Of a stretch of DNA of 64,000 nucleotides, positions 35,501 to 45,008 are shown piece after piece. Within the stretch, counting starts at the first letter, position 1, and each line of letters starts with the position of its first letter. Origin of the DNA: Cryptomeria japonica (lineage: Eukaryota > Streptophyta > Pinopsida > Cupressales > Cupressaceae). A program made the position numbers and the translations under genes. Location of the stretch: assembly GCF_030272615.1 (NCBI RefSeq), contig NC_081411.1:42335140-42399139 (forward strand), written 5' to 3'. The notes beneath the pieces are model-generated. The model worked only from the letters and a program-made list of their open reading frames with translations. It did not search any database and was not told the DNA's origin.

Positions 35501-35777
35501 CTTTCGCAAGGACGCAGATGTTACAGATGAGCAGTATGATCAGATGTATGCCACCATGCTCCTGATTGATAGAACAAAGGAACTTGAACCTACTTGGGAC
35601 ACAGCTCTTCTAGATGCATTTGATCAGGTTATCCACTTAGAAGAGAGTATCAAGAATCTTCCCGAGATTCCAAGCACAGAAATCGAAGGAATCGTGACAA
35701 AATTCATTGCATATGCTAAGAAAGAGAATTGGAAAGGGAATAAGATTCTAGATGAAAGGTTGTTACAGATGACATGA
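32538..35777 (+). CDS. intact orphan ORF, about 1,079 aa, retroelement-borne
   Basis: This is the only long uninterrupted frame in the window. In-frame ATGs are at 32538 and 32556. The second ('MATPKAGAS') follows a possible splice acceptor and may be the true start, giving 1,073 aa. Residues about 40-520 are globular and mostly helical, with 'NEGNILAYLSEEAISEAFHL', 'FYFEKWMFYFIQVIVQGKG' and 'KSFHMSSYVIYALIRSVEYA'. Their layout resembles the plant transposon-protein and gag-like domains, but this is inference. Residues about 550-620 are Ser/Gly/Lys-rich with a basic, nuclear-signal-like 'SKRKERSEKKEPSKKKQ'. About 630-800 are acidic. About 775-805 look coiled-coil ('ALKDKFREEVEKNRKLEKEV'). The rest is helical. 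No RT, integrase, protease or zinc knuckle is visible. A decayed relative of its C-terminus lies at 22158-22990. Function unknown. Confidence 0.75.
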   Translation: MKCCVGMATPKAGASTSRSALMKEDQKTEEVETKIVSKWSNIGDTNLGNFSTKKFREVPYIGKPSPVARRIIESGIIKAAGFPPAIQCHELMIECARHYNPQSRTIVSNEGNILAYLSEEAISEAFHLPEHRDMIYKSIEGARSVYDDDPDACLSIINKNWLLKSRPRLSKVPNTPHRIDFQEEYRDLITMLNRITGAPHAFYFEKWMFYFIQVIVQGKGTIHWARIISHCLDVQLRRLRATKSFHMSSYVIYALIRSVEYAGLPHRGVIGRGPGEVRVCESYTYLHHPPGKNYKLINDTFTMNITRTLQGGIHNRLSQDAQEFIKRYGAWFIQFPKFTYIRVYGCPLPPYMLPRYPTDRIVLLEVTRQLAAYVKAFRHRHQNGVQVPIILGNSVEVCPTVLAMDDAEKELALYPFSSFAWRNSFDPHGHLEETVGRRFRHEYQIEDFMMNLLDDLEVKRKIHSRLPLDFIRKCKIYRVADQAQDNGRHIQSSYDRESKTISLNWNEPEAVDLNDLMAPVLSCTRRWIDVQHQKLREQGIAMSFTLEEKPAEGGASVSEGNPNPRNSGEGNLRCASEGNLHSRGSKRKERSEKKEPSKKKQGANKDQAPGTSSRPEDRTIRVEESMESMVQNDRQEEGQAQHVSSDGSLQDYDLDNDNEVTSPPRQEEIVHKEIQVQETRSNIPDWLKERLTKVIVIEDEDSAIDLESLVGRSHMTTEKKKATKMSKMVRDETGSRKLQIATPAADKYEGEILAEDYHIQTIELGPSTAEQTLDDATDTFEALKDKFREEVEKNRKLEKEVGAWRTYFSHINEPLGRQDPVRSPLQALPLQSINEAERFRNMVQRTCSWMDRSHTVAIEFVTRMSKITHQAIQVLEIIHRLMATVAAFAHTKDVVIPVLKVIRHTSRRILAQEKILEGDSHSLFQWSTLLHIKSVLFEDISVRCGQVEEVINPIQDRVFEVLRTILGRRIEVETDVDLQEFEDRIKIIFRKDADVTDEQYDQMYATMLLIDRTKELEPTWDTALLDAFDQVIHLEESIKNLPEIPSTEIEGIVTKFIAYAKKENWKGNKILDERLLQMT

Positions 35778-36827
35778 CATCTTATTTCTCATTGGTTGAT
35801 ACCTCCTAGATTTTTGTGCCAAATTTAATATTTGGCTATGTATTTAATGTTGTTCAGTAAAAAGGAGGTCATTTGTAACAAACCCTAATTAGGGTTTAGG
35901 TGTCATGATCTTGTCCATTGATTTACTTTCAATCTGGACCTTTCATTGTAACTGGGGATGCTATTTATACCCCCATTTTCCATTTCATTTGTAATAGAAT
36001 AGTCAATAAAAAATAGAGAATAGAGTTAAGAGTGAAATAGAGAGATTAGAGTTAGAAGCAATTTTTATTTTGTAGCAAGATTGAGTCTTGAAGAGAGAAA
36101 TTCAAGCAATTGTTGTATATGATGACTTGGAAATCAATAAAATATTGAAGTTATGGTGTTTTGTTGCAAATTTCTTAAGTTATCTTCATGGTTGTTGGAT
36201 GTACTTGAATCACGCTCAATCAAAGTAGTTGTTAATTTGAAAGACTAAGTGTGAGATTTGATATTTGGTAGGATTCGCTATCCAAACCACTAGCTTCTTG
36301 CTGATTGTAGGAACGCCTTGCGTGGTCGACTGGAAAACATTTTGAGTCCTTAACCTTCAAGCATTTTCGCATCTAGGAGATGTACTTTCATAGTAGTGTC
36401 CTCGGTCTTTGATGCATTGAATACCATTATTACCTTAGAAGATCGCACTAATTTCAATTGAGTTGTTACCTTATGGCAAAATTGAAGTTAGTTGAGTCTT
36501 GCCAAATCTCATTCATGCTAAGTCGTTCATAGGGTTAGACTAGACTTCCTTAAACCCTATCTTTTTTCATTTTTTTGAAAGTTCCTTTAGATTAGTAAAA
36601 TCTTCGAGCTTTTGAATCCGTAAGACGCCTTGAAGGAAACAGCAAATCACATCATACCACTAAAAAGCTTGTCCACACGTGGAGACCCCACTAAAAGAAC
36701 CTTGGAGTCCATCTAACTGATCCTTTTTGCAGATCTTCAGCAGTTAGAGACTATTTTCTCAAGAGAGGATAAGATGCCTGTCGGTATTTTATTCTGTGTA
36801 TGATTGTGTACAAAATACACGTCAACA
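35778..36827 (+). other. 3' part of the unit, R-U5-like
   Basis: Non-coding. It contains a TATA-like box (35962), AATAAA motifs at 36005 and 36136, TAAACCCTAT-type sequence near 36570, and the terminus ACACGTCAACA. The arrangement of a late TATA box, poly(A) signal and about 0.8 kb to the CA end resembles the promoter-R-U5 part of an LTR. Confidence 0.45.
35962..35969 (+). promoter_or_regulatory. TATA-like box in 3' part of unit
   Basis: TATTTATA in the context GGGATGCTATTTATACCCCC, followed about 35 bp later by a purine-rich stretch and AATAAA at 36005. It could be the LTR's genomic promoter, separate from the internal promoter at 31912. Confidence 0.35.
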
Positions 36828-37105
36828 GGTCGTCATCTAGAAAAGATTTCATCATCAAGATACTATAGAAGTAGGGAGTTTGACAATAGATCAAAAGATA
36901 TATTTGATAGATAAAAATAAATAATAATGAGTTCAGTGGATAAACATAAAGTTATTAAAGTCAATAAGTTTGTGTTCAAATGGCAACGACATAGGGTTTT
37001 CAGTTGGAGATCCATGTTCGAATATCTTTTATTTTATTTTTTTTCTTCAATTTGTGTTAAAATAAAAGTGGCAAGCCACCATACTTTATTGATTGAGAAA
37101 CTGGT

Positions 37106-37770
37106 TCAAAAGCTCAAGGAGGAAAGAAGCCAACAAGAAAACCTCCTATCCTTGCTCAAATACATCCGAGTAATCACTCCCAGATAAGTGGGGCATTGCG
37201 GAATAAGCATAAGCCCATTTTGTGTATATCCAACAATGATTGATGTCCATGAGATAACATCCCTTTGAATCATATAATCAAACAAATCACGTGCCTTCTG
37301 CATGCTTCCACATTTTGCAAACATGTACTGCATTTGCTTTAGCATCTCCAGGGCTTTTTTCAACAAGCAAATTTTGTGCATATCCAGAAATCATTGCATT
37401 CCATGAAATCAAAATAGGTTGCGGAATTTCTTGGAAAAGTTGCAGAGCCTCATCAAGAGCAGCATTTTGTGCATATGCTGTAATCATTGCATTCCAGGAA
37501 ACCGTGTCTATGTTAGGCATTTTATCAAATAGTTCGCACGCCTTCTCTATGTTACCCTAATTTGCAAACATTCACTCCAGGGTATTCACCATGTTAACAT
37601 TAGATTGAAACCCGCATCTTGTTATCTTCCCATGGATTTTCAAACCATGTTTTACAGATGTGACCTCAGAACACACAGAGAGAATAGTGAAGAAAGTGAA
37701 CTCAAACACTTTGTGTGCATCCTCACTTTGGTCATACATTGACATGTATATCGTGTTTCCAGAAAACTAA
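37106..37770 (-). pseudogene. PPR protein pseudogene (PLS-type repeats)
   Basis: Pentatricopeptide repeats bind organellar RNA. On the minus strand the sequence reads 'VTSVKHGLKIHGKITRCGF', a decayed repeat with 'FAN*GNIEKACELFDKMPN', then 'DTVSWNAMITAYAQNAALDE', 'ALQLFQEIPQPILISWNAMI' and, in another frame, 'MFAKCGSMQKARDLFDYMIQ' and 'RDVISWTSIIVGYTQNGL'. The spacing fits plant P-L-S repeats. There are stops near 37560-37600, a frameshift near 37380 and a lost segment, and no start or E/DYW end. It is a partial, dead copy. Confidence 0.8.
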
Positions 37771-38289
37771 AACCAATTTTTTTGTTTCCCCTTGAAAAGA
37801 TATCGTTAGACCAATTCAGATACCCTCCATGTTGTTTCTTTCACTGCTCTTCGTCATCAATGCAGTTTAATTTTCAGATTTTCTTGGGTTTATGAGGGCA
37901 ATCTATGCCCTCAAGTTTTGTATTCTGTAGAGAATTTTGGCAAGCATTTTAACGCCCTTGTGATTTCTTTGCAGACTTCTCTCCACTTTCAGGTTTGTTT
38001 GTAATTGCTCAGTGTTGTTGCTGCTCCTGTTCGTCTCCAGCCAGTGTGTCGTACCCTTTTCTTTGTTCTCTGTTCAGATATTTTTTACTTCCCCTGTACC
38101 TTACCATGCACTTCTTTAGCGCCCTCCAATCTCTTATTAAGCTAAACCTCACATACATTCATTTTCATTCTTCCACGCCTAGATTTCTACATTACCCTGA
38201 ATGTAGATGCGACTGAGACTAAAGTACTCATGGTAGAAAGATAAGAATCTTAACTTCAATCCTATATAATTTTTCTACAAGATTCTGAA
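37771..38289. other. spacer between PPR pieces
   Basis: No supported gene. The interval separates the N-terminal PPR-like piece (38290-38557) from the repeats, where a continuous gene would have had coding sequence. Confidence 0.4.
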
Positions 38290-38320
38290 TGTAGATGCGA
38301 CTGAGACTGAGACTGAGACT
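38197..38320. repeat. duplicated 24-mer and short GAGACT run
   Basis: CTGAATGTAGATGCGACTGA followed by GACT occurs at 38197-38220 and 38285-38308; the second copy continues as GAGACTGAGACT. Confidence 0.9.
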
Positions 38321-38557
38321 AATTATAGCAAATGTAAAACCTCTGCTGTTGATGTAAGAGTGGATTTTCTTACCCTCTGAAAGGGCTTTCTTGGAAATAT
38401 AGGCCTGCAATAGTTGAAGATATGTAGAAGATTTTACCAAATTGTATGAAGTAAATAGAATGTGAAGAGCCTCCTTCAAGTGGCCATCCATACAGAGAGC
38501 TCTGAGATTCAGATTGAAATGGAAATTGGACGACATTATATGAATTTGTGATGTCAT
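38290..38557 (-). pseudogene. PPR protein N-terminal fragment
   Basis: The minus-strand frame starting at 38557 reads 'NLRALCMDGHLKEALHILF', 'STYLQLLQAYISKKALSEGK' and 'KIHSYINSRGF', the typical start of a plant PLS-class PPR protein. It loses homology at the GAGACT-rich repeat and then hits stops. It may be the N-terminus of the same pseudogene as 37106-37770. Its start abuts the LINE RNase H stop codon at 38554. Confidence 0.65.
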
Positions 38558-39108
38558 CTCCAGGTAGGCACTTCACCCAACATGCCAGCTGACAAGCTGG
38601 AATTAGTAAACAATTTCGCCACATTGGAACCTTCAACCACTACGGACCCCTGCTCCAAATTAACACCCAAATTAGCAAGGTGATCAGCAACTTGGTTCGC
38701 CTCTCTGTAGCAGTGAGAAAACTTGTATGAATGAAATCGTGGTAGGAGCCTCCAGACTTCCCGGAGAACATATTGAAGATCCCATGATACTATAGAGCAA
38801 GAAGATAATGCAGATGCGACAACTTGGGAATCCCCTTCAATGTGTATCTTTCTTATACCCATGGCTAGAGACAATCTGATACCCTCCAAGAGAGCTCTAG
38901 CCTCAGCAAGATTATTAAAGCCATCAGTGAGTCGGGAGTAAAAAGCTTTCAAGAACTTGCCTGAGAAATCCCGAATAGCACAGCCTACACCCGATCTGCC
39001 TGGGTTTCCTTTGGAAGCCCCATCGAAGTTTAACTTAACATATGAATCTGAAGGACATTGCCACCTAACTTGGTTTCTAATATCCTTTTTGGATGCTTTT
39101 CCCACCAA
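38554..39108 (-). pseudogene. LINE C-terminal RNase H domain
   Basis: A 184-codon open frame with 'VKLNFDGASKGNPGRSGVGC', 'LAEARALLEGIRLSLAMGI', 'IHIEGDSQVV' and 'YREANQVADHLANLGVNLEQ', giving the D-E-D-D set of plant RNase H (RVT_3). In plant L1-like LINEs and related genes this domain lies at the polyprotein end and would act on the RNA-DNA hybrid. The domain is intact, but the upstream RT is deleted and frameshifted, so it is a relic. No poly(A) tail follows the stop. Confidence 0.75.
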
Positions 39109-39138
39109 TACCCCTCAGAAAGGAATAGAAATCTTCTT

Positions 39139-40058
39139 CTAGTTGTTAAGTATTTTGGAATCAAAAGAAGAGAATGTAGACGATAGATTTTTTGTCCTTG
39201 AAACATAAGAATTCACACATTCTGTGATCGACTGCTCCATAAGACCACACGCCTTGTCAATCTCCATGACCTCTTTCATAAATATCCTCTTATTACGCTC
39301 CCACCAAATCCCCCATACCACAAGTGCTGGAATAATCCTCCAAATAGCTGCAAAGAAGGAGCTTTTATGCAATAAAGGCCACCCATTCACCCATTGGGAA
39401 AGAGAACTAGGAATCGGAGCAGTCCAACCTAGTTTATCCAACACTGCACCCCAACATTTCCAAGCAAAGTCACAAGTGAGAAGCAAGTGATCTGCATCTT
39501 CTCTAAATTGCAACACAAAACACACAAAAAATTATCAGAGATACCCAATCTGTGCAGTCGATCACCAGTGAGAATACGATTATGTAAAGCTAGCCATAAG
39601 AATGCACCAGCCTTAGGAAGAACCACATCATGCCAACAAAAGGAACGTTCTCTAGATTTCGCTGGATACACACCCTTTGACAGTGAAAGATACCCTTCCT
39701 TAACCAAATATTTTCCACTTTTACTAAATGCCCAAATTAATTTATCTTCCTCATTGGAAACAAAGACCGACCTCTGATTTAAGATATTAACAAGTTCATC
39801 TTTTTCCTCTGCTGGGATCACACCATCCGGTATATCCTTCCACTTAGCCCTGACTACACCATCTGCCACGGAAAAGGAAAGATAATCACAAACCTTCTTA
39901 CCCCACAACCTCTCCAAATCAGCCTGAGCATTAGGAAATTTACCCATTGAGTCAAGAGGGGGGAGACCATTCCAAGATTCTCTCCAAAAGAGAGCTTTGG
40001 ATGCTGAATTTATCTCCCATGAAAGGTAAGCAAGAAGAAGTACCCTACTCTTTACCAA
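39139..40058 (-). pseudogene. LINE zinc-binding (zf-RVT) region
   Basis: Read from 40058: 'INSASKALFWRESWNGLPPL', 'LIWAFSKSGKYLVKEGYLSL', 'DVVLPKAGAFLWLALHNRIL', then, after a frameshift near 39500, 'EDADHLLLTCDFAWKCWGAV' and 'VVWGIWWERNKRIF'. The Cys/His set (C-x2-C and H-x3-C) is the zinc-binding domain found after the RT in plant LINE polyproteins. The frameshift breaks the protein. Confidence 0.75.
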
Positions 40059-40152
40059 TAGATTCCACGTTGCAGATCCCCAGAGGATTCCTCATGGTGA
40101 ATATTCTTTCCGGCTCATCTGAGTCCAAGTATTTAATCCTAATTATTCTTGC

Positions 40153-40530
40153 TCAAAGAGCTGATGGATTCTCATAAAATTTCCAGGCCAACTTGGCCCC
40201 TAGACTAAGATTTCTGTCTAGAAGATTATGGGTCCCTACGCCACCATGAGACCTTGGTAAACACATTTTCTCCCATGAGATCAACACAATCTTTTTCTTG
40301 TCGTCTAAATTGCCTTTCCATATGAAATCCCGAAGGCATTTCTTAATTGATTCTAAAACCCCCCTAGGGGCAAGGAGGACTGTCATCACATAATTCGGAA
40401 TAGAGCTAAGAATGGCTTTAACCAAAAGAATCCTTCCAGCCAAAGATAACCATCTGGCCTCCATGATGCAATTCGGTCTTTGATATTTTGGATAATGGAG
40501 CTCCTTAAGAATGCCATTTCTTCTTAGCAT
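40153..40530 (-). pseudogene. LINE reverse transcriptase C-terminal (thumb) fragment
   Basis: Contains 'EARWLSLAGRILLVKAILSS', 'SIPNYVMTVLLAPRGVLESI', 'DFIWKGNLDDKKKIVLISWE' and 'CLPRSHGGVGTHNLLDRNLS', the conserved end of a plant LINE RT. The fingers, palm (YADD region) and the endonuclease are missing: ORF1 sequence lies only about 100 bp upstream. An internal deletion of most of ORF2 is therefore evident. Confidence 0.75.
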
Positions 40531-40630
40531 CCTTAAGAATACAGATCCTAGTAGAATTGCTACAGTCCTCGAATACCAAGAGTTGCAATCTTAAAAATAT
40601 ACCCAGAGAATTACCCATCACTTCTAAGAT

Positions 40631-41659
40631 CTATGTGTCCCTATATTCCAGAGGCAGAGAAGGGAAGGAGATCCACACCGGGACAATGGAACAAAAACTT
40701 TGGCTGGGAATGAAGTTTGGATACCAGATCTGAGTAATCAAGCCTCTACCAGCAATAAACCAGTCCTTTTTTCTGTGGATCCTATCTCGTGACTCATTGT
40801 CTTCAAAAAGTACCATGAAAAACCCCTCCCCATTATCTATACAAAAGGAATCCGTAACCCCTTCCCAATTCTTTCCCACCCATTGACAAATAAAATTCTG
40901 ATCAGGGACAAAATCAACTATCTTACCGATTAGGGCCCGAGATTTTAGGTCTTCTACCTGAGCATTAATCATCCTTTCGAGAATAAATATGCTATGGTCT
41001 CCGCTTTCTGGTTGAACAACTTGGTGTAGAATAGGATGAAGCTGTCTTTGGTTCTCCCACCCAGCCTGTCCGTTAGGGGAACGATTTGTGTTCCTATCGA
41101 ACAGCCTCTGTGAGTCCTTGTTCATCTTTTGTGAAGCCTCCTTCTGTGCATTTGAGTTGAAAGAGACTCCATTCCCAATAATTTTACTATGGTCTCCACC
41201 TTCTGAGTGAACAGCTTGCTGTAGAGTAGGATGAAGTTTTCTTTGGTTCTCCCACTCAGCCTGTACGTTGGGAAAATGATTTGTGTACCTATCGATCAGC
41301 CTCCGTGGGTCCTTGTTCATCTTTTGAGAAACCTCCTTCTGTGCATTTGGGTTGAAAGGGACTCCATTCCCCTTAATGGGAATGTTATTGGGGTAGGTGC
41401 AGTGCTTACACAGTGGAGACTCTGAGCCACACATGTCAAAAACGGGTTGTTTCTGGAAAACCCTTCTCTGCCTCTGCCATTGCAAGTGATTGTTTATGGC
41501 CCTTGGATTTCTCTGGTAGTTATTCTGCCTATGCCGTGACCTGCCGTCCCTGATCCCCCAACTGTCAAAACGATCCCACCGAGGATAGGTAAAGGAATCC
41601 CTCGTCTGAAATCTCCAGCGACCTCCCATTGTGGGTTCCCTTTTCCATTCCCGCTCCAT
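40631..41659 (-). pseudogene. LINE ORF1 (gag-like, DUF4283-type) with internal duplication
   Basis: A 342-codon frame. The N-terminus is Arg/Trp-rich ('MEREWKREPTMGGRWRFQTR'). The middle has two copies of a roughly 65-residue unit starting 'GNGV-FN-NAQKE-SQKMNKD' and ending 'GGDHS/SGDHS'. The C-terminus is the nucleic-acid-binding domain of plant LINE ORF1 proteins, with 'SRALIGKIVDFVP', 'FMVLFEDNESRDRIHRKKDW' and 'VWISFPSLPLEYRDT'. After the stop the domain can be followed a little further ('NSLGIFLRLQLLVFEDCS') before the deletion joins it to RT. It would have bound element RNA. Confidence 0.7.
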
Positions 41660-42035
41660 TCAAGACTAAATCATTCGTATGTTTTCTTATATTGTGATTG
41701 CATCAGAAATTTGCTATAGTTGTTACTACTAAAAACCGGTTAGATTCAACGATATGACAACGATCCTACAAGCATGGCATTCCACGAGGCCACACTTCTT
41801 TCTGACATTTCCTCAAACAGTTGGTGTGCATCCTCAACTCTCGCTGTTGAGAATCACCTGATGGCACTTGTGCTCTGGGAACGTTTCTTTCCACTCCCTC
41901 TTGATCTCCCAGTGACCTTCCCCAAGAAATTTCATTGAGAGTCTCTTTCATTTGGCAGCGTTGGTCTGCCATTCCATTCCATTCCAAAGATCCCCTGCAC
42001 TCCTCCCCCATAGAACTAGCTTCCAACCATCTCAC
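41660..42035 (-). other. probable LINE 5' untranslated region
   Basis: Upstream of ORF1 on the minus strand. An 89-codon open frame (42035-41766) is Arg/Glu-rich with no motif, probably chance. The 5' end of the LINE and any target duplication could not be fixed. Confidence 0.3.
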
Positions 42036-43714
42036 TCTGTTCCCCTCTATTTACAATGAAGATTGCTCCATATATTTTCTTACATATTTCTCACTTGTTA
42101 TGTAGACTCTTTAAGATTATTAGTGTTGATTATTATGTTTGAATCTGGCTTAAATGATTTCTAAGTTGAATATATTGAATGGAAAGAAGTTCTCCCTTGT
42201 GACCTCCAATATCTTTAGACAGAAAAAAATATAGTATGAAGATGTTAAATCTGAAACTATAGAATGTGAGCACAAATATTATCAAATAAACCTTCCCCCA
42301 CTAACAGGTTTTAAATTAAATACTTAAAAGCACTTGAATGTGAATTGGTAGAAGAAATAAAATTTGAGCACTGCTCATTATCAAAGAAAAGCTTTCTTCA
42401 TCAAGATATTGACTATAAATGTAGAATGCTGAGAGTAGATGAAAAGATATATTGCATACATGAAATATATAATAATTTGCTCAAAGGTGTAAATATAAAG
42501 CTATTAAATCTGAATCTACGAAATGTGAGTATAAATATTATAAGTTTTCCCCTTCTATTAGGATTTAAGTTAACGGCACTTGATTATTTGTTGAAAAACA
42601 AGTAATAGCAGCTCCTATGAACCTTCTTGCCCTCCCTGAATTGTCTAAGTCAGCTAGGGATTTTCCCATTACTGTAAGTGAATTGGGTAATGAATTTTAA
42701 GCCATGAAAAAATGGCTGAACAAAATCCAACCTCACTTTGCCTGCTCTACGTTGATTCGTTTTGGCCAGAAAGAGCTGGATGTTGTTAGTTTGCATATGG
42801 GCTAGACCATTCTGCTTTTTCCATTTTATTGAAGGCTATAATCAATGAAAGCTATGGGAGGGCTGACAAAGACCTCATAACTCTGCAAACTCATAAAAGC
42901 ATGGTATTGGCTGTCAAACATACACAAGGTAATGATCCAGGGCTTGCTCTGCAAGGTAGAGAGGTTTTGTAAAGCCTTCCACCTTTATTTCTGTTCGGTT
43001 TTGTGGGATTTGCACAGTGCCAAGAACTGTTGCCATCAGTTTGCTTGTTTATCTTGTTTCTCAGCTTGACACGTAATGAAGAAAGGGCTTTTTCTTCTAA
43101 CATAAATCTAAGGAAATAAAATCAACCAATATTGCTAATTTGCATGATTCTCAACAATTCGAAACTACAGAAAAATGTTAACAGCAATAAAAGTAAACAC
43201 AAACCTTCCAAAGCAGCCCAAGTCGTGCTAGAGGGTTCTGGACCTGCAATCCAACAGAAGCAGGTATGCTCTTGTAAATCTATTGGATTCTGTAGGTTTA
43301 CTCTGTCTCCAACCTAGAAGCCGTTTTATATTCCTCATATTTATGTTCTGTTTTGGAATTAGACAAATTAAATCAGAAATCATTTCCACATGTTCTGCAT
43401 ACTATTTATGAGCCTACTCTGTCCAGAGAATAAATCCTACAGGAAGATGCAAATAAAAAATACTGCGGTCTAAATTTTACGGAAAACAAACCAAATCCCA
43501 AAATTAAAAACAGAGGAAAAATCGAAACCAATGAAATTACCTTTGAAACCTTAGAAAGAGGAGGCAATTGAATCCTCTTGAAACAATAACAATATAGATG
43601 CATGTGATAGCCTACTCGCCGTATAGAGGCGCATATTTGGAAACCCTGTTTAGTTTTAAAACAAACCGAGAGCCTCTGCATAAGTAATATGTAGTATTCA
43701 TGTTAAGTGTTTGA
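42036..43714. other. no recognised gene; one coding-like stretch
   Basis: At about 42615-42840 the plus strand reads 'NLLALPELSKSARDFPITVS', stop, 'AMKKWLNKIQPHFACSTLIR' and 'FGQKELDVVSLHMG'. This is coding-like, with stops, and I do not recognise it. CTAACAGGTTTTAA-type sequence near 42299 resembles 29069, outside the 7.6 kb unit. Otherwise nothing. Confidence 0.35.
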
Positions 43715-43900
43715 CAAAATGCGTCAACGAGATACTGTAGTGCTGAATGCAATCGCCTCTGAATATGCACAAAATGGGAGTGTTGAAATATCCTTGGAAT
43801 TTTTTAAGCAAATGCAATGAGAAGGCATGAAGCTGAACTCATTAACCTGAAAGCCAGCACCCTCTCGGTGTGTCCTGAAGTAGTAAATTTGGATCTGGTT
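43715..43900 (+). pseudogene. single PPR repeat fragment, plus strand
   Basis: The plus strand reads 'KMRQRDTVVLNAIASEYAQN' and 'GSVEISLEFFKQMQ', stop, 'EGMKLNSLT', a typical PLS repeat with decay. It is in the opposite orientation to the PPR pseudogene at 37-38.5 kb, so it is a separate fragment or an inverted piece. Confidence 0.6.
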
Positions 43901-44089
43901 ACGAAATCCCCCAAAATGTTTTCTACTCATATCGGGCAAGTGTACCATCGATCAATGCAGAATAAAATCTGCAAAGGCAAACAATTTCAAACAATATAAC
44001 AGCACAGATACCACGATTAATGTTTCAAAAATGCAAAATTCCACAACGGAAATCAACATTTATCCCATTGTAAGGAAAGCTACATTTAT

Positions 44090-44465
44090 CCCACGTTACC
44101 CCATTGTAAGCAAAGCAACATTCCACACGTGGTCCATTGATCTTTGATTTATGTTTCTTTTTAAGAAATTGCCTTCATTCTTTGTTTGCGAAATTTACAC
44201 TGGAGAAGCAGTGTACAGATCCACGAACTAAAATAAGAGAAAATCTTTACTCGCAGAGAAAACCCCTAGAAAGCCGCCAGATATCAATGCCACACGATAA
44301 CATCAAAGATAACAGAGCTCGGAGGAAAAAAGTTTAAGAATTTTTTTATGTTTCTTAATGAAAAGAAAGGTGCATTGTGATGGAGAAATCAGTATTGCAG
44401 GCACATTACCCCAATTAAGCAAAGGAACGTCGTACGCATGGTCAATCGATCCTTGATTTATCTTC
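44090..44465. repeat. diverged direct repeat flanking a short insert
   Basis: 44094-44150 (TTACCCCATTGTAAGCAAAG ... GGTCCATTGATCTTTGATTT) matches 44405-44463 (TTACCCCAATTAAGCAAAGG ... GGTCAATCGATCCTTGATTT), about 311 bp apart. Confidence 0.7.
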
Positions 44466-44787
44466 TACCTGGTCACAAAACTTAAATAAATGGTTTATTT
44501 TGAATTATTTTACAAATTTATTTATTTTAATTAATATTTGTTATTAAAATTTATATTAATAAAAAGATAATATAGTATATATAAAATAATGCACATTTTC
44601 AATTATCTAAATATTATATTATTTAAATGATTGAATTCTATTAAAAATTTCATAATTTGATATATTTTTATTTTTGAATTCTTATTTATTATAATATAAT
44701 TATTTTCAAAATTGTAAATTGATTGATTACGTAGGAGTGAATTATTTGTTGGTTAAGACTAAGTGATGTGGAGTTACTAGTATATCC

Positions 44788-44850
44788 TAGTGTGAACTCA
44801 TTTGTAGGGGTTAAAATTTTATATCGTAGTGTGAACTCATTTGTAGGGGC
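44788..44850. repeat. 39 bp-spaced duplication
   Basis: TAGTGTGAACTCATTTGTAG followed by GGG occurs at 44788 and 44827. Confidence 0.95.
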
Positions 44851-45008
44851 AATTGAATTTTAACTATCATGTTATGCTTTATTTGTTTCTTTCAAACTTT
44901 TGCACATTTTTCTAGCGATTTTTTTTTATATGATTATAAAGGCCATAGTGACATATATTTAGGATTGAATGCAATGTATTTGGTCGTAAATTCACAATGA
45001 ATAAGATA

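Larger units (their letters stand above)
29191..36827 (+). mobile_element. 7.6 kb TG...CA unit with GGTCG target duplication; candidate giant LTR
   Basis: The unit begins TGTTGTGACC and ends ACACGTCAACA, giving a TGTTG/CAACA terminal inverted repeat. GGTCG lies at both 29186-29190 and 36828-36832, as expected for insertion by a retroviral-type integrase. I found no copy of its 5' end near its 3' end, so it lacks the paired LTRs of a complete element. The simplest reading is a single (solo) LTR of unusual size. It contains a terminal hairpin, a phased palindrome array, a TATA box at 31912, an intact ORF at 32538-35777, a second TATA-like box at 35962 and about 0.85 kb of R-U5-like sequence. 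Alternatives are a non-autonomous element with LTRs too short to see, or an unknown integrase-mobilised unit. Confidence 0.7.

Noticed and set aside
36815-36827. Search for a second LTR copy pairing the ends of the 29191-36827 unit
   Set aside because: The first about 150 bases of the unit do not recur before its end and the last about 80 bases do not recur near its start, as far as reading by eye can tell; a paired-LTR model was not supported.
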